Below, one piece after another: positions 47,800-59,641 of a DNA stretch of 64,000 nt (position 1 is its first letter; each line of letters opens with the position of its first letter). The stretch lies in NCBI GenBank assembly GCA_009192285.1, contig WBVU01000010.1, forward strand, positions 1,424,111-1,488,110. The letters run 5' to 3'. Below the pieces are notes generated by a model. The model had not been told where the DNA came from, ran no database searches, and saw only the letters and a list, made by a program, of their open reading frames with translations. The position numbers and the translations under genes are program-made. The DNA comes from Morchella semilibera (lineage: Eukaryota; Ascomycota; Pezizomycetes; Pezizales; Morchellaceae).

Positions 47800-49499
47800 A
47801 TGGAAAAGCTCACGCCCGTTGCCGACGTCCTCGCCCCCAGCTTCCTCCCCGGCCACACCCCGCCGCAAAAGATCTCGCCAAAGCCATATGTCTATCTCAA
47901 GCTCGTGCGGCTGCGGCCCGTGGCGGGCGTGGACGTTAGCTTCCGCATGAGGCTGTCGGACGGCGTGGGGTATGTGCATGGTGAGTAACGTAGCGTCGGA
48001 GATTTCAATTTGTTGCTTGCAATTGGAGGGGGGTCTTGTTCTTTGGGGGAGGAGGAGGGGTAAACATGCAGCCAGCCTACTATCACTATCACTATCACTA
48101 TCAGGTCAGACCAGAAGAATATGTAGAATAGCTACACAGCATCTGCCCACCTCAAGCCATAAAGTAGATAACACACATTACACAAGACCTTTATGCACAC
48201 ACAAACACATACACAAAAAAAAAGACGCTGTTACGCTTGCTAACCAAGCCATGTATATATGCGTGCATGCAGCCTACTTCGGCAGCACCGCGTTCGACCG
48301 CTTCGTCCACGACGGGTCCATCAGGGTCGGACAGGTCCTCGAGATCCGCACATACAAGATTGGCATGCACGGCGGCGACCGCGGACACCCCTTTGTTGGC
48401 CTGGTGTGGATATATCCTGTCCCGCTTGTGGTTGCTGTTGCTGGTTTGGATGTTGGTGGTGGTGGTGGGGCTGTCAATGATCGGGCAGATACGGTCAATG
48501 ATAATGCTGCTGCCGACGGTGTTGACGGCCAGGATAGGGCCACCACCACCACCAACAACGACTTACAAGCTGTAGACCCGCCCCCAGAGCCAGAAGCCCC
48601 TGTGCACGGGGGCAGAAAGATATCTCCGTCTGTAGCCATAGCTATAGGGGATATCGGTGGGAACGGGCCCGGGGCTACCGTCAACTCACCACCACCACAG
48701 CCACAACCACAAATACCACAACTATCACAACTACCACAACTACCACAACTACCACAACCTGCCCTCCAAAGAGCACCGCCCCCCGTGCTGCCTGTTCAAA
48801 ATATATGGCTCCTGAACCGCTCCAGCCCAAAGCTGACAGACGAAATGCTCAAGATGAACCGCACAATGCTCAACAACCTCTCCAACAAGAACATGCGCAA
48901 CGCCAGTATGCCTCCCCCCCTCACTCCCCTCCCCCCCTCTAGCTAGTGCAACTATACATGTAGGTACATGTAGTTTTTATATATATATATTATTATTTTG
49001 GGATAGTGAAAAACCACTCACACCCCTACAGACTTCCTTGCCGTAGTCCTGGACCGCCGCCGCCGTCCGGACAGTCACACAATCGTAAGCCCCCCATCCC
49101 CTCTTCCCACACCAACACCCCATCCTAACCGTGCCACAACAGCCCAAGCAAGACTGGTACCTCTGGGACGAGTCGTCCTCCACGCGCAAAACGATCCTCA
49201 GCGTGTGGGGCGACCTGTGCGCCGAGTTCCAGCCCCTCCCGGGCACCGTCGTGGCCCTCTGGAACGTCCAGATCAACACACGCTACGAAGACAACCCTGC
49301 CTCGGCGCGGTTGCTGCGCCTGCCACGGAGCGGCCTGGGCCATCTGAACGCGTACAGGAATAAGCACCCGAAGGGCATGCTGGACCCGCGGGACGTGCAG
49401 GGGTACCGCGAGCTGAGGGAGGCGTGGGGGAGGCGGGGGCTGGAGGTGAGGGGGAGGGGGGAGGGGGAGGGGGAGGGGGAGGGGGAGGCGGTGCTGTGA
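47800..49499 (+). CDS. Short RPA1-like two-OB-fold protein
   Basis: Exons 47800-47980, 48273-48905, 49032-49084 and 49143-49499 join in frame to give 407 aa. Residues 1-110 resemble the N-terminal OB domain of the replication protein A large subunit: YVYLKLVRLRPV, FRMRLSDGVGYVHGAYFGS, then GSIRVGQVLEIRTYKI and FVGLVWIYPV. A long low-complexity linker (about 110-235; Gly/Ala/Asn, then Pro/Gln with QLPQLPQ units) follows. The C-terminal part (about 237-375) looks like a second OB fold: NFLAVVLDRRRR, WYLWDESSSTRKTILSVWG, FQPLPGTVVALWNVQIN. The C-terminal zinc-finger OB of true RPA1 is absent and the tail is Gly/Glu repeats. It could be an RPA1 paralogue or another ssDNA/telomere OB protein. The similarity is by eye. 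Confidence 0.72.
49446..49493 (+). repeat. GGGGGA hexamer repeat encoding Gly-Glu tail
   Basis: Tandem GGGGGA units at the 3' end of the RPA1-like coding region encode RGEGEGEGEGE. The G-rich strand is the coding strand, so the mRNA could also form a quadruplex. Confidence 0.85.
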
Positions 49500-50367
49500 C
49501 GGACGTCTGTAGCGTAAGGCATCTCTTTAATTTCATTCGTTTGTAATTCATTGGGTGGTGTTTATTATGTGGTCGGCGGGCAGCCGGCGTATGTTTTGCG
49601 GTTTTAATCATTTAGCTACATGTAGCTACATGTAGTTCTTGTTATAGTAAAAAAGAAAAAATGGACATCCTGAGCATTATATATATCTACTCATCTTCCC
49701 GGCTAACATGTCTAGCTGCTTCATACATTGCGGGGGGGGGAACGGTGTTTTGGTCGTGTCACCAGATATCACTCGTATACTTTTTTCCCCCTCTTCGTAA
49801 TCGTAACCTGTCCGCAACTGGATGACATAGAGAAAATGGCCTTGTATATGGATATGGGATTAAGGACTAGGTGGATACGCAGAGCGTTTGAGGAAGCCTT
49901 GATTGGCCTAGCCTAGGTGTATATACGTTAACCGGAAAGGATGGCCACAATAAAAAAGTAGATATGTAAGAGCTCTACTCAAAGTGGACATACCCTGAGA
50001 GATTCCAAATACATAGAGGAGGTTGACCGTTCGATAGCGTCGTTGGAGTGGTCGAGTGATATTTTGTGACCAAAAAACTCTACTTTTAATTAAGGCGCTA
50101 TTGTAGTTTACTTCTCCTGATATTCGAGGAATAAGTAGTCTTTCAAAATTAAAGCATGTATAAAAATGCCTGATTCCATACATATATTGGAAGTGGGGCA
50201 ATTAAACCTTAGTAACTCCTGCTTTTCCATTTTTAACTAAAAATACAAAAAACGTTTCAAATCGCCGATTCACGGTTAATTTAGACAGGAATATGCGGTC
50301 CAGATGTCATGTTTTCTCGAACCCATAATCTGACCTTAATGTAACCGTAGGGAAGGGGAAATTAGTC
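49500..50367. other. Convergent spacer RPA1-like / derlin
   Basis: Two genes end towards each other here. Two back-to-back TACATGTA octamers (49617, 49627) lie about 120 bases after the RPA1-like stop. Short frames at 49728-50201 have no motifs. Confidence 0.55.
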
Positions 50368-51520
50368 CTAGCTTCCAAGCCTGTGTCCCTGCCCGCGATG
50401 TGTCCATTGACTATTGGACGGCGCAAAGATCCCCCTACCAGAGGCAGCTGTGCCCGGTGCAGTTGGTACTGGTCTGGCAGAGGGGCCTGTTGGGGCCCTC
50501 GGCCTTGGTCCTGAAGCATTATCGCCTGGAGCGTCAAAAAGCGCATGTATCCAGTTGGGAGTCCTGATAAAGTTTCGTCCTCCACCGACTCTGGGGTAGA
50601 TATCCGTAAGGAAGAGGTAAAGATGGGCTGCAACAATACCAGTTGCTTCGACAAGTGCTGCACCAGTGCCCGCCTGGACGAAAGTCATGGCGAGCATGAC
50701 AAGAGGGAGGAACTTGACAGGGAAGGTTGCAATGAAGAAGCTGACTTTTTTGCTACTGTCCTCAAGAGCTGTCCAATAATATGCGAGAGCTAGGATAAGA
50801 GCTTGGCAGAACACCATGCCGCCGACGAAGACGGAGTTGAGAGCCTTTCCCAAGCATTAGGCACTAGAACCCTAGTAGAGGAAGTTGAAATGCGAGTCTA
50901 CTTACCACTATCACTGACCCACAAAATATCAGGAACACTAGGAAGTCGCCCGGTCGTGTGAATTTAGTTCTTTCGCAGCTGTATGAAACTTCAGTATACA
51001 TTCCCGGGGTTTGTGTGGTTCAGCAGGAATACCCACTCGCTAGCATATCTGAAAACTGAAAATCCCCCCAGGTCCCAAAGTCAGATTACGAAACCCAATA
51101 GTCTTCCGAACTTCTGTATTCAAACATGATAGTAGCTACTCACGGAAAAATGTATCCATAATTATTCCCTAAGCCTGAGTCAGTACATACGTTTATAGCT
51201 AAACTCCTAGATCGAGAACCTCCATACCAGTTTCGGGCTCGTCAAGAAGAACGAAGTTAACGGCCGCCATAGCTCAGGCCTCGATAGTTTCCATACCAAT
51301 GGCGCATGGTATATAAGAAATCTAGGGTGTATCAGACCCAGTGCCTGAGAGGCAAACGAGAGGAGGAAAGCTGTCCCGGCGAGGGTTCTAGGATCAAATT
51401 AACGTGAGCTTTGATCCACTTGCGCCGACGCGACATAGACGCAGGGAAAATGACAAGATTGCAAACTTACCTGCTGACCGGTGGAGCTTGTTGAATAAAT
51501 GCTGATATGTTATCTGACAT
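50368..51520 (-). CDS. DER1: Derlin (DER1-like ER-associated degradation protein)
   Basis: Multi-pass ER membrane protein of the rhomboid-pseudoprotease class that helps retrotranslocate misfolded proteins. Exons on the minus strand read 51520-51471, 51387-51228, 51168-51144, 51055-51037, 50978-50906 and 50844-50368, in frame for 267 aa. Exons 3 and 4 are only 25 and 19 nt, the least certain part. Landmarks: MSDNISAFIQQAPPVSR, RPELWRPLTSFF, GIIMDTFF, FTRPGDFLVFLIFCGSVIV, VGGMVFCQALILALAYYW, PVKFLPLVMLAM, the segment GIVAAHLYLFLTDIYPRVGG and RNFIRTPNWI. The cytosolic tail is Pro/Ala/Gly-rich. No catalytic rhomboid Ser motif is present, as expected of derlins. Confidence 0.9.
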
Positions 51521-54500
51521 GGTTGCTCTCTTTCTATTCTCCTGGGAATGGATGGTTAGAGGTAGTCGGCTCACATACATGTAGCCTTCACGATCTTGGA
51601 GTTCAAGGTGTCATTAAGGTGGTCAGATCGCGTGTGGATTACTCAGCTGCTACAGTTCTTCAGTCACATGATAAGGAGGAGCGTGGGCATGTAAGCAATT
51701 GCATAAAGCAAACAAAATATGCAAATTCCTTTACATAAATGAGTGCGTACTCTTTGGGCTGACTCTATTTCAAGTTGTTATAGATTGCAATGAGAATCAT
51801 ACTCTAGAAGCCTACATTGTAGCTACTCTAGCTAGCTAGAATCCTTTGCTCTATTTACAGATTCTGATACCATTCCCCCAATAAAGCGTAATGATCAGCA
51901 CTTGCCTTTGCAAAATACCATCGTATTTCTTTTGACCGTTGTCCACTCTGCAATATAGGAGATGCATGTGGGGGTGGCCGTGGTAAACGGTCTTTTCTAA
52001 GGCAGAAATATGCCAAGCCTGATCTTGAGCCCTTCCGGGAGCATCTTGCGGGGCATACGGGAGTGCGATTAATTAATTTAGAGGCAAAGTTAACATCGTA
52101 GAACCCAGAAAAATTAATTATAAGAATCAGCCTATTTCCGTGACCAATGAAAATATGTTACACGAGCTTCCAAGGGGCATGAGGAATTATCTCAGAATGC
52201 CTACCTCATTTAGAAATTCAAGATCTCCGAGAGGAGCTAGGGGGAAGCTAGAAGGGGATGGACGGCGATGTTCCTAGCTAGATACTCATATGTAGTTAAT
52301 AATCATGATATTGTGAGCTGACATGTCAGTGGGAAAGTAGAGGCATGATCCGGCTTCTAGAAAGTGATGGTATTGTCGGCCAATCATTGTCAAGCTAGAC
52401 CGTGTACTGCCCCTTAAGCACAGATTAGCTTGTCCCCTGAGAAAACAATGAATTTCACGGATAACAACTCCGCCTTTTGTAATTTATGTTGAAATGTATT
52501 CGAGTAACTATGCGATCCCCTCTGCTTCGCAGTCTTGCCCGCCTAAAGGCGCCCAAATATGTACCTACTGATCTATCATGGTCTAGGACAGTCACTGGGA
52601 ACTAGGAGGCTTTGTGTCCGTTGGTAGAATAATTATAACTTATCGCGGTCTCAACATCTCAAACATGGATATATCGATTGGTAGAGTGTGTGCATGTAAT
52701 CAGGTCTCTCTATACCGTTAGAAGAACACCGAGGCATAGAAGATTCGAGGGTTTTTCGAGAACTATCAGGCAGATGTTTCTCAACTTTACCAATAGTTAA
52801 ACCTGATAGGGCAACTACGCCAAGCACATCGGAGGCTGAAAATCCCACAGATATTCCTGTGCAGCGAGTGCACAGTGCACGGTGCGTGACAAGCTCTCAA
52901 CGGCAAGCGCTCTGGCTGGGTCTTACTCGGGGGGTTGAGGTAGGAAAAGGAAAGAAAGAAGCGAAATGAAAAAACGTCCGTTTAGGACAAAGACATATGT
53001 TGCTGGTCATCCTATGCGCTAGAGGTAGAGGTAGTGATAAGTTACAACCGCGCGGTTGCTCGAGTCCATGAATTTTGTTATGGTGATAATTCTGCATACG
53101 CGAGGGGAAGAAAGATTTCCGTTGTTTGCCCTTGGATCACTAGATAGACTGTTTACATATCTCACTCAATCGGATGTCGACTCGGACACGGGCACGGGCA
53201 CATTCCCCGCTTGCGACATCTTTGGTCCGGTAATTACTCTAAATTATCTGTGGCAGCGAGGCGAATGTTGTCGATCTGATCGAGGGACCACATCTTCGTT
53301 AATTGGTTTCTAGGCAAACACATGTAAAGTAGGCATTTGATTCAGCGTGTGATTGATCGATAGGGGTGAGGTCTGGCACATTGAGATTTGAGAAATCCAT
53401 GCCTACCATATATTCTTACATAGCGACAGTTGAGTACCATGGACTGGGCTGTGGGCGACGACCTCTTCCACACACCCACCCAACGTTTTTTTTTTTTTTT
53501 CCTCCTTCCTTTCGAGAATGTGCGACATCTGGGTTCCACAGGGGTGGAAGCATTGGAGAAGGGAGATTTTTTTTTGACATGCATCTCGGTCTGCTTTGCT
53601 TTTCCAGAGAGAGAGAGAGGGGGGGGGAGAGAGAGAACCTAGAAAGTAATGCCATGGGTTGCTGATATTTTTTTCGTTTTTTTCCTCTTTCATTTCTTTT
53701 TTTCACTGTTTTCCCCTGCTTGTCGTAGAAGGAGTAAGAGAGATTCCGCACGGACACTCCGCCAGTGTCTGCAAGATGAGTTTTTTTGATACACATTTGC
53801 TGAACATCGGACTTTGGCTTTTCAAACCTCGCTCTTGAACACGACTACAGGAAAGTACCTACCATCTTGAGCTGCATACATGGCACTTGGGACTGGTACT
53901 GGATCAGACAGTAGAAGGCGATCGCAGGCTTGGTGTCCTCAGGCGGTAGGCGATATGGCTTTCGAGTCTCGTCGTAAAATACCTGGTGATTAGGGATTTA
54001 TGTGGTAGGAACGGCGGGACGAACAAGGATTGAAAAGAAGCAGAAAGCTGCATGGACTCACTCTTAGAGCAACTAATCGAGTGAGGAAGGGAATAAGAAG
54101 AGAACTTCACCAGATCTGCGTCAAAAGTTCCCATTTGTAAACTAGCCAGCCCAACCCAACCCACTTTTTTTTTGGGGGGGGGGGGCTTCATCAGCATCCC
54201 TTCCCCCATCCATCATCGATCAATCCATCCCATACCTACTACTTGTACCGTATGTACTTACATGTACCATTCCCAATTGCCTCCCCTATCCCATGATAAT
54301 CATCATCCAACCGTTCATCCAGCGCCGCCGCCGTTTGACCCGTTTATTTTGTAGTAGGTAGTAGTAAATAAGACTCCACATGGCGCCAACTACACGCATT
54401 CGTTGCAATTACCTTATTGCTCAAGTTTTGCGCCTTAACATTCTTTGGGCAATAGAAAATAATAATGGCAATCCAAATGATAATGAGATACCATGTGAGG

Positions 54501-56032
54501 CCAAAAACATTTACCTATCGTCTATCATCTATCAACGGGGTTATTAAATATGAGTACTTCCTTCTCTCGTTACTGATAATGTGTGCCTCTCCTTCCCTCC
54601 TTTCTCTTTCTCCTTTCTCACTATCATCTTTCTCCCGCTCTCTTTAAATTTCACTGCCTTGCGCTCTCGTCATCGGTCTGTGGAAGCTGTCAGCAACGTC
54701 TGCAGAAAGGGAAACAGAAGACGGGGAAGGAAAAAAACAAGAAGAAGTGAACAAGAAGAAGGGCAGCGTCGGCCTGCCTTTAAAAGAGAAGGACGAGGTT
54801 CACACTTTCTGGTGCATTATCTTCTTCATAATATTATTCCCTGTGACACGGGCATCGAATCCTCTTCGTCGCACCTTCGTTCCTTCCACAATCCCTGGAG
54901 CCTTTTTTTTTTTTTTTTTGCTTTCTGTCTAGGAAGATATTTTATCCTTTCATAGGCTGTCCCCCCCCCGCATATCGTTACTCTAAATACCTGACGGCGC
55001 GAAAGACTTACATTTCTAGCTCAGTTTCTCCACCACCTCGGCGCCAACACTTGTGTCGAACGGCCCCCCCTACCTTGCCACCCCTTACCACCCCCCCCCC
55101 CCCCCCCCAAAACTTTCATCTCCCCGAGGAATATCACAGCCTGTCAGGTAATCAGTATCCAGAATACCACCAGACAGCTTTTCACCGCCGCTGCTCTTCT
55201 CGCCCTTTATATATTTTCTTTTGTTTATCGGTCTCCTCCGTTATTCAATTGTTCTGCCCCGGCTGACGACGACGATACTCTCTCATAACTCCTGCCTTGC
55301 TGCGGCTACATAGCTACTAGTGCTTGCTACCATTGATTTCCGTACCCGAGTAGCTCGCCCATATTTTATATCTCAGATCCCGCCATTACTTTTAGTGCCC
55401 CTGCATACATATACCCAAGGCTTTCTTCCTTGAACGACGACAACGACAGAAGGGAGGAAAAGAAAAGAAAAACCTCTAACTGCTGTTCTTGAGGAGCTCT
55501 CTCTTGTTCCCCCCATCTGAGATCGCCCCATCCAGCTTCCAGGGATTAGCAAGAGACAAAGAACACTTGCTGGATTTAGTTATTTTATTTTCAAAAGAAA
55601 GAAAAAAAGAAGAGGAGGGGAAAAAATTGCTTTGGTGAAAGAAGGAAAGAAAGGAAGGGGGAAAAAAAAAGTGGGTTTGTAATAGGAACGAAAGGCTCTC
55701 CTACTGTCGTTTACGGATCTTCGCAACACGCACGTCGCCGCCTTCTCTCCGCTTCTCCCCCTTTGATCCATCTGTCGTTACCCGCGAAGACAACGGGATA
55801 CCGAAGAATTGCTTGTGGAGCCTCAGTCATATCTGCAAGAAGGTTTTGAAATCGCAATTGGTCTATTTAGGCCACTCCCGTCACCCTGTCGACCGCAACA
55901 GCGCTGTCTAGGCCCTCCATAACAAGGTCTGGCCTATCTACAATAGCGCGCCCCGGGTTACAAACTGTACTTGAGATCAGATCACCAAGTAGTACCCAGA
56001 GGCCTGGGTCTAGCTTCTCAGGCTCAGATCTG
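51521..56032. other. Long spacer between derlin and the SFL1-type gene
   Basis: No supported gene in 4.5 kb. The stretch holds two TACATGTA octamers (51576, 54259), a T/GA-rich patch near 53485-53700 and a poly-C run near 55080-55108. The last ~1 kb is pyrimidine-rich and probably contains the long promoter/5' UTR typical of fungal regulators. Confidence 0.5.
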
Positions 56033-58104
56033 ATGGAGCAACAGCTCCCGAGCGAGCCGAACCCGAGAACTCCCTTCTCCGGCGAGGCAGGACAACAGAT
56101 CCCACCATTGAATACAGCTGATTCAAAGAACGAGAACACAAGCAGTCCAGAGATGGATGGTATGACGCTTTCAGGCACAATGGACACCCCGATGGGAAAT
56201 ACACCTAATTCAGGGCCAGGAATGGCGCTCGGGGGTGCTGCAGGGATACAACAACCAAAGGTCCAGACGGCATTTATTCACAAACTTTACAAGTACTGAA
56301 TCTTTTGGTCTAATGTTATTTGAGTTAACCCAAAGTACTGTTGGCTGACTTGTGGGGAATAGTATGCTTGAAGACGCAAATATTCAACACTTGATCTCCT
56401 GGTCGCCTTCAAATGATAGTTTTGTGGTACAACCAACAGGAGAATTTTCGAAAGTTTTAAGGTGCGAGTTAAAGCAACTACAACCTGATATATAAAACTA
56501 ACCAGAAAACTTTATAGTCAATATTTCAAGCATACCAACATATCATCATTTGTCCGCCAACTCAACATGTATGGTTTTCATAAAGGTAACTCTTGCATGT
56601 GCTACTGGCGGGAGACCATTGCTGACTCTTTCTGAAGTAAATGACGTGTTCCATACCGGTTCTCCAGACTCAACATTATGGGAGTTTAAGCATGGGAACG
56701 GAAGTTTTAAACGTGGGGATCTAGTTGGCCTAAGGGACATAAAACGACGGGCTTCGAGACACGCTTTAATACACCGGGATTCGTTCCCTGGGTCCAAGAG
56801 CGCTGGCCCATCAGTACCTGGAACTCCCAACGAACAAATGGGAGACTCTATAGAAAACCGAGTTAGTGTGTTTGAGCACACGTTACAAGATTTCGCATTC
56901 AGACTCAGCCGGACAGAAGAGAACAACACCATTCTGTTAAATCGTTGTCAAACTGCGATTGAGGGGCTTACGAGATGCCATCAGGTGAGCCTCCAGATTC
57001 AAGGCTTTCCCTATCTAACTCGAGCCTTTTAATCCCCTACTCTCCCCTCCCCCTCCCTGACCCGTGTAACCTAGTTTACCTTTCTTTCTTTACTCCTGTT
57101 TATTGCATCCTCCCCCCCTTCTAGCCTATTCAGATGCGCGGCTCGCTCATACGTATATAGTGGACAATTGACCTGTCGCAATTCATGACGAACCTATTTC
57201 CTGCTGATGCGCCAATTCTACGTGAAAGTAAGAAGCAATTCCTATTAGGCAAGCTATTGAACTAACATAATTTCAAGTTAACTCCATGCAAAAGGAAATT
57301 GAACGCCATACCCAGCTTTTAGAGGAACCGCAAGATTTGATGCTTCGTGAAAGGCAGCCCATGTTCACATCATCATTAGGTATGGACAACTCTGCACCTT
57401 TATCGCCGAGGCAAAGACCTATAGACGATGATTCCCGACGATCTTCTATAACCGGGCCACTACGACCGGGCGGCTACTTCCGGACCCCGGCACCGCCGCA
57501 CATGCCGAACCCGCCCAGACGGTTTGCTTCCGGGGCTCTTGCAGGATCATCCTCTCCGAATTCGCTCCGACCTCAACAACCCCCTCAGCAGCCCCCTCAG
57601 CAGCATCCCCTCGCCTCTTTCCAATCACCGCCCAATCATCTGTCCCGGCGCCATACCTCGGCGGACATCCGACTTCAGGGCTGGCAAGCAAATTCGCCTT
57701 TCAGCGGCCTCCCCCAGAGCGGCGGTCCAGGACAATGGCCACCCTCACCAAACAGACACCCTCACTCTCAGCATGACAACACTAGAGAAATACTGGCAAA
57801 TTATGACATCCAACAGCATAGGGCGCCTATCTTCTCCTCGCAAACCACGCCACCACTCAGTGAGACCACATCCACTAATGGCGTTCAAGAGAACTCATGG
57901 AACTTCAGTGGCCCGCCAAAGTTCAATCCACGAGAGGCGGCCCACACGGCACCCCCAACAAGGCGCTCAAGCCTTGCATCTAGCAGTGTACATGCTTTAC
58001 TGAACCCCACAGATAATTCTTCCGGCGACAATGATAGAGATCGGAGGGAGGGGATGTCTGACGGCGAGCCGGAAGATAGAAATAAGCGGAAAAGAACGCA
58101 ATAA
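56033..58104 (+). CDS. SFL1: HSF-domain transcription factor, SFL1 type
   Basis: Predicted nuclear regulator with a heat-shock-factor winged helix; SFL1 orthologues control flocculation, filamentation and stress genes. Exons 56033-56292, 56363-56461, 56518-56585, 56638-56984, 57161-57227 and 57278-58104 (555 aa). The DNA-binding domain spans about residues 77-192: VQTAFIHKLYNMLED, IQHLISWSPSNDSFVVQP, SSFVRQLNMYGFHKVNDVFH, SPDSTLWEFKHGNGSFKRGD, then LRDIKRRASRHALIHRDSF. The last two blocks distinguish the SFL1 class from canonical HSF1. A predicted coiled coil (about 210-255, ENRVSVFEHTLQDF) follows, probably for oligomerisation. The C-terminal half is Pro/Ser/Gln-rich with a basic end (EPEDRNKRKRTQ). 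The 3' splice site of intron 4 was chosen to avoid an in-frame stop. Confidence 0.9.
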
Positions 58105-58604
58105 GGAGAAGGGATGAGGGGGAAGGGGTGGATAAATAGGTGGCACTGATTTTGATTGGTGGAGAATTTTTTTTTGAAACATGTTATGGCGTTTTAAGAG
58201 CTTCACTTCTTGTATTATTTTGATTATTTTGAATATTCCTAATATCCACGACGCCTGTTGCTGGGTGAGAGGCACGGGAAGGGAGATGTAAGTGTAACGG
58301 AAAACGTATATCCATGAGATGGAAGGGCAGTTTGCCCACTTCTTCTCTTCGACTGGAAGATACCTATTGATTTATTGTTTCATTTCGTTTATCTTTCTTC
58401 TCTTTCTTTATTTGGCGTTTAGGGAAGAACAAGTTTACGATGTTCACAACCTGTGTACGTTAATACCATCGAAGGAATGATGATCGTAAGATACTGTGGG
58501 TAGCTAACGCAATCTATCGAGTTGTGTGTGTGAGACAAAATTTTATTACTATAGTACAATGGAAGGTATCATGAGATATCTAGTCCAGAATTTGTTGGTT
58601 GTTT
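58105..58604. other. Convergent spacer SFL1-type / DUF3245-like
   Basis: Holds the two 3' UTRs. No other feature is seen. Confidence 0.6.
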
Positions 58605-59386
58605 TTAACTGGTGAGTTGTTTCCTTTTCTTCTTTTTCTTCCTTGCCTTTTCAGCTTTGTGCACATCGAGATATGTCCCAAATCGAACAGGACCTTTGGG
58701 AGAAGTCTTTGTCGTCTCTTCCTTGTTGCCGGGGCTGTGAGATTTGGTGCCCTCTTCACCATCTACCGTTCTATTCTTGGTCTCTTCCTCCTTGGTGGTT
58801 GCCTTGGATTCCTCCTTTATCTTTCCCTTCTTTTTCCCAGTCTTCTGTCGCTTTGGTTTTCCTAGAGACGACCGACCTTCCTCATCATCATCTTCATCGT
58901 CGTATTTTGTGTTCGAGCGATCATTACCGCTTCGTGGGCGAGGTTTAGAAGCTTCTTGATAACTGGAAGATGGCTTTGTCTTTCCCATAATTTTCCGCTT
59001 TATGTGCTCATTGGTTGATATTGCTTGTCGCCGGGCCTTGGGGTCGGCGCTATCAAGGAAGTCTTTAGGGATTGGTGCACCAAGCCCTAGTCTATAAGGA
59101 ATTAACTATGATGTTAGCTAAATATTCTCACTGGCCATATTTAAGACACTAAAATTAAAGAGTTTTGAGGTGTTGGAATGTGGACAACAGCTGGAATCTA
59201 CCTAGGAGGCATAGGCTTAAATAATTCTGCGTCTTCCTTGGCTAGCTGCTCCTCAGTTTTCTGCTCCGCAATTTCTTGTGGAGTTGGGGCGGGAAGCCAT
59301 GTCGAGATCAGGCGGCGGGATTGGGCTACTGAAACATTTATTGTAGCTTGAATCGCGTCCCCGGAAGGATCTATAGATGTTGACAT
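58605..59386 (-). CDS. DUF3245-like basic nuclear protein
   Basis: Two exons on the minus strand, 59386-59202 and 59091-58605, give 223 aa. The start is the ATG at 59386; the open frame extends upstream only to a TTG. The N-terminal half carries the conserved core: AQSRRLISTWLPAPTPQEIA, TEEQLAKEDAELFKPMPPRL, then GLGAPIPKDFLDS and TNEHIKRKIMG. This resembles the fungal family that Pfam calls DUF3245, from memory. The C-terminal half is disordered and strongly charged: an acidic DDEDDDEEG patch, Lys-rich blocks (KPKRQKTGKKKGKIKEE), and a final segment GPVRFGTYLDVHKAEKARKK. A nucleolar or ribosome-biogenesis role is plausible from composition but unproven. It shares a 255-bp divergent promoter with LSC2. 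Confidence 0.75.
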
Positions 59387-59641
59387 CGGTGAATTATTTG
59401 ACCACGGCAACCTTCTGCAGATGCATGTTCTCTACTTTATGTATGTGACCAAGACCAGCAAAAGCTTGGGTGGCCGGGTAACGAGGTAGCGTGACCGGCC
59501 CCCTCCAACATTACTCCCTGACTCTCCCGACTCCCGAGGCGCTGGAGATAGATAAAAAAACCCATCTTCGCATCAGACCACAACTGCAGCTTGTAGTAAT
59601 CACCTACGTTACATTCCTCCCGATCTCCGCTCCTCTCCATC
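59387..59641. promoter_or_regulatory. Bidirectional promoter, DUF3245-like / LSC2
   Basis: Only 255 bp separate two divergent start codons, so both promoters and 5' UTRs must fit here. A CTCCCGA-type direct duplication lies near 59515-59535. No TATA box is clear. Confidence 0.5.

Noticed and set aside
48274-48684. Minus-strand frame in the RPA1-like exon
   Set aside because: It is a mirror of the GC-rich low-complexity linker.
50978-51168. Alternative derlin splice using the AG at about 50991 (reading LSYSCERTKF)
   Set aside because: It stays in frame but gives a poorer match to the derlin loop than the model with the 19-nt exon; kept as a possible isoform in the findings.
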